The translations under genes and the position numbers were made by a program. From positions 124,001 to 188,000 of the forward strand of contig NZ_JAHTKI010000003.1 of assembly GCF_019145475.1 (NCBI RefSeq): 64,000 bases of DNA. The letters are read 5' to 3'. Under the pieces are notes generated by a model. The model did not search any database and had not been told where the DNA came from. It saw only the letters and a list, made by a program, of their open reading frames with translations. Positions 36,487 to 44,576 of the stretch are shown one piece after another; the first letter of the stretch is position 1; the number at the start of each line of letters is the position of its first letter. The stretch comes from Pseudomonas botevensis (GTDB lineage: Bacteria; Pseudomonadota; Gammaproteobacteria; Pseudomonadales; Pseudomonadaceae).

Positions 36487-38066
36487 CGGGCATGCCCTCC
36501 CAGAATCTGGGCGACGATCGTTTCCAGATACCCGGTCAGGGCGATGTCACGATCAAGATAAGGCACCCGCTCCCGCACCTGCGCATGCCAGGCGCGGCCC
36601 TTGGGACCCAACTTCGCACTGCCTCTGATATCGGCGGCCTGAGCGGCGCAGATCAATTCGAAAGCGATGACGTAACGGGTGTTCTGCAGGACTTCGGCGA
36701 CACGGCGCGCAGCCACCAGGCCGAAGGACACCACGTCCTGGAAATCACCGGTGGTGGTCAGGGTCTGGATCGACACGGGCGTGGCGAGCGAGCGGTTTTC
36801 CGCCGTCAGGGAGGCCGACATGAACTGCCCGCCCATGAGGCCGAAACGCAGACCGCCATTTTCCGCGCACAGGAACGACGGCAGGCCATTGCTGTTGGCT
36901 TTTGTCAGGAAGCGGTCGATCCGGCGATCGGAGAGGTTGCACAGGGTGATCATGGAAATCGTCAGATAGTCCATGGCCGAGGCGATGTACTGCCCGTGAA
37001 AGTGCCCGTTATGGAAAACCTCGCCATTCTCGGGGGTGACCAGTGGATTGTCGTTCGAGGAGTTCAATTCGTTGGCGACCACGCGCTCGACGAACTCGAT
37101 GGTTTCCAGAACCGGCCCCAGAATCTGCGGTGTGCAGCGAATCGAGTAGGCATCCTCGATGGGCATGTCTTCCTGGCGAACCTGATCGGTGCGCAGCGCG
37201 CTCAATTGCGAGGAGAGTTCAAGATCGTCGATGGCCAGTTCCGATCCTTCAAGATGGCTCCAGATGGCCTGCGCAATCTTTTGCTGCCCCAGATGCGGCT
37301 TCAACCGATGGACATCAGGGTGGAAAGGACGCACCCGCGCCTGCAGCGACTCGAACGAAAACGCTGAGATCGAGGTGTATTGCTCCAGCAGGCTTCTGGC
37401 CTCGACCACATTCATCGCGGCGACAGCGACCATGCAGGAGGTGCCATTGATCAGGGCCAGACCTTCCTTGTAGCTCAGGTGAAGCGGTTCCAGCCCCAAC
37501 TGTTCAAGTGCCTGCGCCGCCGGGATCCGGGTGCCGGCCAGATAGGCGAATCCGTCTCCGGTCAGCATCCGCGCGACAGCCGCCAGTGGCCCCAGGTCGC
37601 CGCTGGTGCCGAGGGAACCCTTGCTCGGAATCTCGGGAATCAGCCCCGCGTTATAGATGGCGATGTAGCGGTCGAAATTCTCCAGGGAGAGCGCCGAGTT
37701 CCCGCGAGACAAGGAGACGATTCGCGCAAACATCGTCGCGCGGGCAATGCTGTCGGAAAAGCGCTCGGCAACGTTGGTCGAGACACCCTGAATGAGGTTG
37801 GACTGAAGTTCGTGGGCTTTCTCGATCGGCACCAGATGGTCGACGAAACCGCCCATTCCGGTATTCACGCCATAGATGACCGCTCCTTGTGCGACCAGGT
37901 TTTCCAGGGCTTCCCGCGAGGCCTGGACCCGTTGCCGCGTGGCCTGCGATGCGACGATTTTCTTTCCGGGCCGGGAGAACCTGATCAGGTCCGCGAGGCC
38001 GACATCGACACCGGGGTTGAGGACAAATGCGTCATCCGACGTGAAGTTCTTTTCCTGAATCGTCAT
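36483..38066 (-). CDS. MIO-dependent aromatic amino acid ammonia-lyase or 2,3-aminomutase
   Basis: 527 aa. The HAL/PAL fold is clear: catalytic Tyr65 in VIYGVNTGMGGFVDHLV, the MIO tripeptide in SKGSLGTSGDLGPLA, then ALINGTSCMVAVAA, QEDMPIEDAYSIRCTPQI and NSSNDNPLV. The tripeptide is Thr154-Ser155-Gly156, not Ala-Ser-Gly. As I recall, Thr-Ser-Gly occurs in Pantoea phenylalanine aminomutase (AdmH). The GMGGFV stretch also recalls aminomutase/EncP-like members more than HutH. Substrate is probably Phe or Tyr; lyase versus mutase cannot be told. ATG 38066 lies 4 bp from the dioxygenase stop. Confidence 0.88.
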   Translation of the reverse strand: MTIQEKNFTSDDAFVLNPGVDVGLADLIRFSRPGKKIVASQATRQRVQASREALENLVAQGAVIYGVNTGMGGFVDHLVPIEKAHELQSNLIQGVSTNVAERFSDSIARATMFARIVSLSRGNSALSLENFDRYIAIYNAGLIPEIPSKGSLGTSGDLGPLAAVARMLTGDGFAYLAGTRIPAAQALEQLGLEPLHLSYKEGLALINGTSCMVAVAAMNVVEARSLLEQYTSISAFSFESLQARVRPFHPDVHRLKPHLGQQKIAQAIWSHLEGSELAIDDLELSSQLSALRTDQVRQEDMPIEDAYSIRCTPQILGPVLETIEFVERVVANELNSSNDNPLVTPENGEVFHNGHFHGQYIASAMDYLTISMITLCNLSDRRIDRFLTKANSNGLPSFLCAENGGLRFGLMGGQFMSASLTAENRSLATPVSIQTLTTTGDFQDVVSFGLVAARRVAEVLQNTRYVIAFELICAAQAADIRGSAKLGPKGRAWHAQVRERVPYLDRDIALTGYLETIVAQILGGHAR

Positions 38067-38070
38067 TTTT

Positions 38071-39090
38071 TCATCCCTGAACTGCGTGTGACTGACCAGC
38101 CGCCCAATCGGCGATGATCACGTTGAGTTTCCGATTGCCCGAAAAAGCGCGCCGGCCATGGGCGTACTGAACATTGTCGAGCAGTAAAATGTCGCCCTGT
38201 GCCAGATCGACGTCGCGCTCCAGCCCTCTGACGGTATGAAACAGCTCGAGGGTGAGATCCTGCGCAAGCGGTTCACCGTCACCAAAGCACATGGCTTCGA
38301 GCAGTTGCGGGCTGCGACGGTGCGCGTTGATCAGCTCGCTTGCGTCCTGCTCCCGACCGTCGATCCGTGCCCACTCGATCATCGCGGCCGCGCCCCAGAA
38401 GTGCGCTTGGTTGCACCAGATGCTTGCCGCCTTCAGGGGATGCTGGCGCAACGGCGAGATGCAGTCCTGCCAGAGGATCAAGTCTTCACCGCTCCATTCG
38501 AAATCCCAGCCCCGTGCCCGGCAGAGCACTTCTGCCTCGGCCACGCTGGCGGTGGAAAATGTCTCCTGCCAGCTTTTCTTCACACCCGGCTTGAGATTGA
38601 CCCGCGCCTGGTCGGGCAAGGTTCTGCGCAGTTTGAGACCGCGATCCGTCAGTTGCTGCAACGTCTTCGGATCAATCAACCGCTCCAGTTTGCGCATGTC
38701 CCCGATGACCGACTCGCCGCCCTTGCCGGCTGGCTCCACGCAGACGAATGCAATGATCTCGGGCGGGCTTTTCACATAAGCCATTTCCTGGTGAAGGATC
38801 ACCGACCAGTCCGCAGGCGTGCGAGTCGCCTCCATGACTTTTCCCTGAATGGTCGAGCGCGGAGAACTCCCGCCGACGTAGTCCCGGGTCTCAAAGCCCA
38901 GCGCGCCAATGGCCGTTTCAAAAACGCCCGGGTCCCGGCACTGATCGGCGGCACGAATCACAACGGCCCCCTCACTCAGCAACCGGGCACGGATATCGTC
39001 TGCGGCGCCTGAAAAATAGCGTTGCGGATCAGCGTATCCGCTGACCACAAAATCGAATGTTCCTGCTGTCTCGCTGCCCTTCACGTCCAT
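38071..39090 (-). CDS. TauD/clavaminate synthase-like Fe(II)/2-oxoglutarate dioxygenase
   Basis: 339 aa. Iron ligands: HQE at ~100-102 (HxE, as in clavaminate synthase, VioC and AsnO) and the distal His in DNVQYAHGRRAFSG at ~311, with the Arg for 2-oxoglutarate just beyond. HxE rather than HxD is the mark of amino acid beta-hydroxylases of this group. ATG 39090 has AGGAG upstream; an overlapping GTG lies one codon before. First gene of the cluster, so probably hydroxylates a free amino acid. The substrate is unknown. Confidence 0.88.
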   Translation of the reverse strand: MDVKGSETAGTFDFVVSGYADPQRYFSGAADDIRARLLSEGAVVIRAADQCRDPGVFETAIGALGFETRDYVGGSSPRSTIQGKVMEATRTPADWSVILHQEMAYVKSPPEIIAFVCVEPAGKGGESVIGDMRKLERLIDPKTLQQLTDRGLKLRRTLPDQARVNLKPGVKKSWQETFSTASVAEAEVLCRARGWDFEWSGEDLILWQDCISPLRQHPLKAASIWCNQAHFWGAAAMIEWARIDGREQDASELINAHRRSPQLLEAMCFGDGEPLAQDLTLELFHTVRGLERDVDLAQGDILLLDNVQYAHGRRAFSGNRKLNVIIADWAAGQSHAVQG

Positions 39091-39411
39091 CACTCCTCAC
39101 GTCCCTGGAATCGTCGGCACTTCCTTCTGCGGTGCATTAAGTACCATTCCCCATTTACAAATTCAACAGATAGAAATATGTTTCTTCCGCAAGATTTATT
39201 GTTCGAATTCGCAAAACGATACCGACGCCGGCACGTGAGATCTCGCCAACCTGTTGATGTAAAAAAGAAAAATTCCAGACTCGAAAAGCTTTGAAACCGT
39301 TGAAAAACCGAACCATTCGTTGCAGGCGCAGGCGCTTCATCGATGCCGCGTGAGTAGTAGCGCTTCAAGCCCCCTGCAACGCCACTCATCAAACTGACGC
39401 GAGCCCTACTC
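39091..39411. promoter_or_regulatory. Divergent promoter region of the cluster and aroP
   Basis: 321 bp without a gene, visibly richer in A+T than the flanks, notably at 39130-39210 and 39255-39300. It must hold the promoter of the eight-gene operon and probably that of aroP. No recognisable binding site was found. Confidence 0.6.
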
Positions 39412-40821
39412 ATGAGCGGATCCAACGCGCCCTCAGGCGAACTGAAGCGCAGCCTGAAAAATCGCCACATCCAGCTGATCGCCCTCGGAGGAGCGGTGGG
39501 CACCGGCCTGTTCCTGGGTTCGGCGGGCGCCCTCAAGGCCGCCGGTCCGGCCATGATCCTCGGCTACGCCATCTGTGGCCTGATCGCCTTTATGATCATG
39601 CGGCAACTGGGCGAAATGATCGTCGAGGAACCGGTCGCCGGCTCGTTCAGCCACTTCGCCCACAAATACTGGGGCGGCTTCGCCGGTTTCCTGTCGGGAT
39701 GGAATTGCTGGATGCTGTACATCCTGGTGGGCATGTCGGAACTGACGGCCGTGGGCAAATACGTTCACTACTGGTGGCCGGAGATTCCGGCCTGGGTATC
39801 GGCCGCCGTCTTCTTCGTGCTGATCAATGCGATCAATCTGATTAACGTGAGGATTTTCGGGGAGGCCGAGTTCTGGTTCGCAATCATCAAGGTGCTGGCC
39901 GTGATCGGCATGATCGCCATGGGCAGCTATCTGCTGGTCAGCGGCAACGGCGGACCGCAAGCGTCGGTGAGTAACCTGTGGGCACACGGCGGTTTTCTGC
40001 CCCATGGCGTGGGCGGACTGGCGATGTCCATGGCGGTGATCATGCTGTCCTTCGGCGGCCTGGAGATGCTCGGTTTCACCGCCGCCGAAGCCGAAAAGCC
40101 TCGCACGGTGATTCCCAAGGCCATCAACCAGGTGATCTACCGCATCCTGATTTTCTATATCGGCGTGCTCGTCGTGCTGTTGTCGCTGACGCCGTGGGAC
40201 AGCCTGCTGACCTCGCTCAACGCCTCTGGCGATACCTACAGCGCCAGCCCGTTCGTCCAGGTGTCGTCGATGCTGGGCAGTGACACGGCTGCGCACATTC
40301 TCAACTTCGTGGTGCTGACTGCCGCGCTGTCGGTCTACAACAGCGGCACCTACTGCAACAGCCGTATCCTGCTGGGTCTGGCCGAGCAAGGCGACGCTCC
40401 GCAAGGCCTGGTCAGGATCGACAGACGCGGCGTCCCCGTGCGCTCGATCCTCGCGTCGGCCGCCGTCACCCTGCTCGCCGTGGTGATGAACTACATGATC
40501 CCGCAATATGCCCTGGAACTGCTGCTGTCACTGGTGGTTGCGACGCTGGTGATCAATTGGGCGATGATCAGCCTGTCTCATCTCAAGTTTCGCCAGCACA
40601 TGACCCGCAGCCGACAGACACCCCTGTTCAAGGCCTTGTGGCACCCCTACGGCAACTACGTTTGCCTGGTATTCGTGGTGTTCATATTGGGTGTCATGCT
40701 GATGGATCCGGTCGACCGGATTTCGGTGTATGCGATTCCGCTGTGGATTGCCCTGATGTGGATCTGTTACGGCATCAAACACAAACGCAGCGCTGCCCAG
40801 GCCCTCTACGGGGAGGCCTGA
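39412..40821 (+). CDS. aroP: Aromatic amino acid permease
   Basis: 469 aa, 12 membrane segments, amino acid-polyamine-organocation superfamily. It follows E. coli AroP closely: RHIQLIALGGAVGTGLFLGS, EEPVAGSFSHFAHKYWGGFA, VSNLWAHGGFLPHGVGG, YNSGTYCNSRILLGLAEQGD, FRQHM. Imports Phe, Tyr and Trp. It is convergent with the native hrpB tail and divergent from the cluster. It could be an ordinary core gene or feed substrate to the cluster; both readings fit. Confidence 0.9.
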   Translation: MSGSNAPSGELKRSLKNRHIQLIALGGAVGTGLFLGSAGALKAAGPAMILGYAICGLIAFMIMRQLGEMIVEEPVAGSFSHFAHKYWGGFAGFLSGWNCWMLYILVGMSELTAVGKYVHYWWPEIPAWVSAAVFFVLINAINLINVRIFGEAEFWFAIIKVLAVIGMIAMGSYLLVSGNGGPQASVSNLWAHGGFLPHGVGGLAMSMAVIMLSFGGLEMLGFTAAEAEKPRTVIPKAINQVIYRILIFYIGVLVVLLSLTPWDSLLTSLNASGDTYSASPFVQVSSMLGSDTAAHILNFVVLTAALSVYNSGTYCNSRILLGLAEQGDAPQGLVRIDRRGVPVRSILASAAVTLLAVVMNYMIPQYALELLLSLVVATLVINWAMISLSHLKFRQHMTRSRQTPLFKALWHPYGNYVCLVFVVFILGVMLMDPVDRISVYAIPLWIALMWICYGIKHKRSAAQALYGEA

Positions 40822-40849
40822 TCAGCGGTGTTCTCGCCTGAAGCCTGGA

Positions 40850-40868
40850 GGGGAGGCTGGCCCTCCCC
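40850..40868. terminator. Original aroP/hrpB bidirectional terminator
   Basis: GGGGAGG-CTGGC-CCTCCCC hairpin between the aroP stop (40821) and the stranded hrpB stop codon (40869). It shows that aroP and hrpB were convergent neighbours 47 bp apart before the insertions. Confidence 0.8.
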
Positions 40869-40928
40869 TTACTTGCGCGGCTTGGCCCGCGCCGTCGCTT
40901 CAGCCACCAAAGGATCATCCGGCCAGTA
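40869..40928 (-). pseudogene. hrpB: Displaced native 3' end of hrpB
   Basis: The minus strand encodes YWPDDPLVAEATARAKPRK followed by TAA. HrpB proteins end in this way (E. coli HrpB ends GRYPKHVWPDDP...). The hrpB body at 54979-57432 stops matching after GRYPK, exactly where this tail would resume. Base composition and codons are host-like and its terminator is still attached, so it is the original end, separated from the body by ~14 kb of inserted DNA. Confidence 0.85.
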
Positions 40929-40958
40929 ATCGCTCATACCAAATGACTGCTCTTAAGA

Positions 40959-41126
40959 TTGACACCCCCTGCCCCCAGAAAAACCGGGGCCTAGCTCAAT
41001 CGGGGTGCGACGGTGGTTGACTGTCAATTCTAGCTCCAGTGATTGACTGAAATCACCCTACCCAGCCATCACCATTGACACCCCGAAATCACCCTCCATT
41101 CCTGCTCTCTGCAGACCATTGACACC
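40959..41126. repeat. TTGACACC repeats at the island left end
   Basis: TTGACACCCC at 40959 and 41075 and TTGACACC at 41119, with AAATCACCCT words at ~41050 and ~41086. A further TTGACACCC lies at 44592, beside the second hrpB tail. Repeated short words at an element end suggest recombinase-binding sites. They could also be simple chance words in C-rich DNA. Confidence 0.45.
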
Positions 41127-41666
41127 TTTCCTCATGCGCATGGAAAGCCGGTAGAGCCAACGAGGCTGGACGACGGATATTTCAGGTCAAAGGTGCAATA
41201 GACCAAAGAGCTCACGATTCAAACTCCTGAAGAGTCCTACAGCGATGAACTTTGGGGCCACCCCAAGAAGGCGCCGGCAGCCCCAATAGTCATAACCATA
41301 GGTTCACGACTTTGCCTATTGGGTGTGGCACACCGAGGCGCGCGTCCGGCAGCCATTCGACTGCTGGTACGTATTGCGAGCTTGACGCACTACGCTCACA
41401 CCGCTCGTGTGGTAGCCGAGGTCGAGACGATTGTGGGGGGCCGGCAAGTAGATGCACTAACTGGTATGCACCTCGTGATCGCCGTTGGCTTGAGCCCGGT
41501 GGTTAACGAAATACTGGGCCATGTTACTGACCCCGCTCTTTGTTCGATTGGGCAAGAACCGAGGCCGCAAGGGTCTTGGTCGTGGCGCTGTGACGGATGC
41601 AGTTTGCTGCGGCTCGGTTCACGACAGCCGGTCTGCCGCAGGCAGCACGCCCCAACCAACCTGAAG

Positions 41667-41879
41667 ATGGCAATGCAGGACGAAAAGGACGATACAGTCT
41701 ATTGCAACATTCGAATGCCGGTTGCCCAGGGCAGGCAGTTGCTCCAAATCGTGAATGCGCTTAGAGAATCTCAGGTCCTACCCAGCCTGGATCGCGTATT
41801 CCAAGATATGCAGAGCGAGCTCAGCATGAGCATCGAGAACGTCGACAACCCGTCATCCTGGGGCCCTTGGTGCCAGTGA
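41667..41879 (+). CDS. Possible small protein, unknown
   Basis: 70 aa from ATG 41667 (or ATG 41673). MQDEKDDTVYCNIRMPVAQG then a helical stretch (LQIVNALRESQVLPSLDRVF). Composition looks protein-like, but the ribosome site is weak (GAAG directly before the ATG) and the family is not recognised. It may be a remnant of a longer gene. Confidence 0.3.
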   Translation: MAMQDEKDDTVYCNIRMPVAQGRQLLQIVNALRESQVLPSLDRVFQDMQSELSMSIENVDNPSSWGPWCQ

Positions 41880-42177
41880 ATTCTGCACCGTCAAAGCTCA
41901 TCATCCAAACATTCATCGCCTCACTTTCGCTTCCAAGCCAACAACGTTCTGAGCTCTAGATCACATCTGCAACCTGCCGGCTCGCATCACCACCCACCCA
42001 TGCCGGCAAGCTGTCCAGGCCGTAAGAAAACAGTCCAGCGCCCACAGCAGCACGGTGTGACCTATTGATACGCTAGCGATAGCGTTCCCGCAGTGGCATA
42101 TTGCCGTCTTGAATAAGCTTTCCAGGCTAACGGAAGGCGATGACGGCTAGGTTGGTAATAGATAGGGATCATCATTG

Positions 42178-43698
42178 ATGAGATTTCAAATTGATTCAGT
42201 TCAGGCTGATGGTTTCTGGGTGCCGCTGACCGACAATCGACTCACAAACATGCGTGACAACATTTACACGATGATTGTTGGGCAGAATGCGGTGGGCAAA
42301 AGTCGGCTATTGAGAAAAATCGTCAGCAACTATATTTTTGCCGACAAAGATCTTGAGCACTTTCGCCCCAAAACCAAAGAGCATTTTGAATTTAGTGAGC
42401 GCCACCCTAACTACCAGCTTTTCTATTCCAATCACAATAACAACTACTCAAGCCACAAGCATACTGATACAGAAATACCTGCAAACTCAAATGTTCATCC
42501 GGACATATGGCATGCGCTGTATTATCAGAATGAGCTAACATCCTCGTACTTCGATCCTGACGACCTAATTGAAGAACCACTCAGTTATGGGCGTGGGGAG
42601 GTTATGCCTTCAAAAGGTTCGACTTGGTCACCTACTCATGTAATTGCTGTATCCACGGGGCGGCACGATAGATTCCCAAACTCAAGCCAGTTTAAAAAAG
42701 AGTTGGCGTCATCGAGCTATAGCTACATAGGTACAGAGCGACCACATGGAAGCAGCGTGCCTAGCAGCATTGCTTCCCTAATAGATGGCCTATTAAAAGG
42801 TCAACAAAATACGCACAAGCTCTCGAAGATTTTTGATTATCTCGGCTTCTTTCCTTATCTCGACCTCAAGCTTAGCCTGGATATGAAGCAGTTAAAAAAA
42901 TTAAGCGAATTGGAGAGGAACGAACTATACCTGAGCTGCCATCCTGACCTCATTGAATATCTGGCAGGCGAGCAAGAATACATTCCGTTTATCGACAGCC
43001 ATCGCATAAAATTTCATGAAACACTAAGGCGGCAAAAAAGATATCATATTGAACTTAATTTTTGGGGCCTTGACTCAGGAATAGATCGAGAAATTCTGAG
43101 TGATTTAGTACCACTCTTGAAGGTCGGCCTCGTAAAAATTTACGATGTAACCCTGATCAAATCAAATGAGAAATCGAGACTAAGACTAAGCCAGGCAAGC
43201 TCAGGGCAGCAGTGTATGCTGACCATTATGCTTGGTATTGCGGGCTCAATTCAGAATGGATCATTAATCTGCATCGATGAGCCAGAAATTAGTCTACACC
43301 CTCAATGGCAATCAAACCTTGTCAAACAGCTACAAGAAGTGTTCTCTGATTACTATGGCTGTCATTTCATAATCGCGACTCACTCCCCACAGTTAGTGTC
43401 CGGCCTCGCAACCGAAAGCGGCTACGTGCTCAACCTGGAAGAAAAAAGACTTTATCACTCTTACGAGTACGCCAAACGATCCGCAGATTTCCAACTTGCA
43501 GAAATATTTCATTCCCCAGGGCAAAACAACGAATATTTACTCCGAATAACTCTCCTTCTTCTTACAAAAATAACTCGCCGCGAAAAACTAGAACTAGAAG
43601 ACAAAGAAACAATCCATAAGCTTCTGCTGATCAAAAACAAAATGAGTGACACCGACCCGGTATATCACCTTATCGGACAGCTTGAGGCTCTGTATTGA
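42178..43698 (+). CDS. ptuA: AAA/ABC-type ATPase, Septu PtuA-like
   Basis: 506 aa. Walker A GQNAVGKS at 35-42; signature-like LSQASSGQQCMLTIML; Walker B LICIDEPEISLHPQW; H-loop IIATHSPQLVSGL. This is the SMC/RecF-like ATPase layout of PtuA. The ATG at 42178 follows an in-frame TTG; AGGGA lies upstream. It overlaps the next gene by one base. Together with an HNH nuclease it matches the two-gene Septu anti-phage system. The symbol reflects architecture only. Confidence 0.8.
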   Translation: MRFQIDSVQADGFWVPLTDNRLTNMRDNIYTMIVGQNAVGKSRLLRKIVSNYIFADKDLEHFRPKTKEHFEFSERHPNYQLFYSNHNNNYSSHKHTDTEIPANSNVHPDIWHALYYQNELTSSYFDPDDLIEEPLSYGRGEVMPSKGSTWSPTHVIAVSTGRHDRFPNSSQFKKELASSSYSYIGTERPHGSSVPSSIASLIDGLLKGQQNTHKLSKIFDYLGFFPYLDLKLSLDMKQLKKLSELERNELYLSCHPDLIEYLAGEQEYIPFIDSHRIKFHETLRRQKRYHIELNFWGLDSGIDREILSDLVPLLKVGLVKIYDVTLIKSNEKSRLRLSQASSGQQCMLTIMLGIAGSIQNGSLICIDEPEISLHPQWQSNLVKQLQEVFSDYYGCHFIIATHSPQLVSGLATESGYVLNLEEKRLYHSYEYAKRSADFQLAEIFHSPGQNNEYLLRITLLLLTKITRREKLELEDKETIHKLLLIKNKMSDTDPVYHLIGQLEALY

Positions 43699-44354
43699 TG
43701 AAACCTATAGCCTTCACAGGTGCAGACCTCACATTTGTAGAGGCATACGATGGGGTAAACCATCGTATTTGGAACTCTACAACAGGGCCAATTGTTCCGC
43801 TTAGAGCTTCCATTCGCGATCATTACCTTGAAGAACAAGGTTTCGTCTGCGCGTACTGCCGAATGCTCAAGCGAGAAAAACACGGCTTGACTTGGGACGT
43901 CGAACACATAATCCCTAAGTCAGAGCATCCACGTTTTTTATTTGAGCCACTAAATCTCGCGCTGGCTTGCAAAGAATGCAATTTGAGCAAACATGACAAA
44001 AGCGTCTTAATAGCCCCTCTAAACGGCAAGTCTGCTTACCCAAGAGATAAAGACTCATTCACCATAATTCACCCGCACCTTGACACCTACTCCGAACATA
44101 TGGAAGTAGCTTTCATTGCGGGCAAAGTATTTCATCGCCCGAAAAACAAGCACAAAGGCAAAGAGACCTTCATAATGTGCGACCTAATAAGATTCTCGTA
44201 TGAATATGGGGAATGGAAAGACTTTAGCTACGGCATCACCAAGGAAGTAAACGATTTTCTAAACAAGTGCCCTCCCAACTCAACTCCCCAGAAGATATCT
44301 CAACTTCTTGGTTTTTTGAGCTTCACCGTCAATGTTGACTTTGCTCCGCAGTGA
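43698..44354 (+). CDS. ptuB: HNH endonuclease, Septu PtuB-like
   Basis: 218 aa. HNH domain with zinc ribbon: CAYC at 51-54, WDVEHIIPKSEHP with catalytic His70, Asn in EPLNLALACKECN with Cys91 and Cys94, and KHDK. This matches the HNH family paired with PtuA in Septu and with type I-A retrons. The ATG shares its first base with the ptuA stop (TGATG), so the two are translationally coupled. Likely cuts nucleic acid when the ATPase releases it during phage infection (known for the family). Confidence 0.8.
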   Translation: MKPIAFTGADLTFVEAYDGVNHRIWNSTTGPIVPLRASIRDHYLEEQGFVCAYCRMLKREKHGLTWDVEHIIPKSEHPRFLFEPLNLALACKECNLSKHDKSVLIAPLNGKSAYPRDKDSFTIIHPHLDTYSEHMEVAFIAGKVFHRPKNKHKGKETFIMCDLIRFSYEYGEWKDFSYGITKEVNDFLNKCPPNSTPQKISQLLGFLSFTVNVDFAPQ

Positions 44355-44375
44355 AACTGAAAAAAGGATCGAGCC

Positions 44376-44413
44376 CCTATCGCATCACGACAGGCCTATC
44401 GTGATGCGATAGG
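44376..44413. terminator. Perfect 15-bp palindrome after the Septu-like genes
   Basis: CCTATCGCATCACGA / TCGTGATGCGATAGG with an 8-nt loop, 21 bp past the ptuB stop. There is no T-run downstream on the + strand, so it may be a Rho-independent-like end without a tail, an mRNA-stabilising hairpin, or a protein-binding palindrome. Confidence 0.45.
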
Positions 44414-44433
44414 CTAGCCAAACTATTCAACAC

Positions 44434-44482
44434 CAACATCAACATCAACATCAACATCAACATCAACATCAACATCAACGTC
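44434..44482. repeat. Hexanucleotide tandem repeat (CAACAT)n
   Basis: About eight tandem copies of CAACAT, the last ending CAACGT. Non-coding, between the Septu-like operon and the second hrpB tail, i.e. at the right edge of the first element. Likely variable in copy number by slippage. Confidence 0.9.
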
Positions 44483-44513
44483 ATGGTAGGCATGCAGTCA
44501 TCTACCACTTAAG

Positions 44514-44576
44514 TTAAGTCTTTATAGGCTTGGCTTTTGCGGTGGCTTCCGCAACCAATGGATCATCGGGCCAATG
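44514..44576 (-). pseudogene. hrpB: Second, divergent hrpB tail inside the island
   Basis: The minus strand encodes HWPDDPLVAEATAKAKPIKT and a TAA. It is homologous to the native tail at 40869-40928 but differs in protein (AKAKPIKT against ARAKPRK) and in many synonymous bases, with more A+T. It therefore came from the hrpB of another strain or species with an incoming element, and marks the boundary between two tandem insertions. Confidence 0.85.

Larger units (their letters stand above)
40939..42177. other. Left end of the island: repeats and degenerate DNA
   Basis: About 1.2 kb with no firm gene. The first ~190 bp hold TTGACACC repeats. 41140-41660 is G+C-rich and reads open in places but without recognisable protein; it may be decayed coding DNA. 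A possible small gene lies at 41667-41879. The last ~300 bp lead to the ATPase gene. Confidence 0.5.

Noticed and set aside
36483..38066. Histidine ammonia-lyase (HutH) of a hut operon
   Set aside because: No hut genes (hutU, hutI, hutG) in the window; Thr-Ser-Gly MIO motif and GMGGFV loop fit aromatic lyase/aminomutases better.
41319..41666. Protein gene in the G+C-rich left part of the island
   Set aside because: Open in one frame but with irregular composition (many Arg, Cys, Trp) and no recognisable motif; probably decayed or non-coding DNA.
44434..44482. CAACAT array as a CRISPR
   Set aside because: Six-base units without spacers; a simple tandem repeat.
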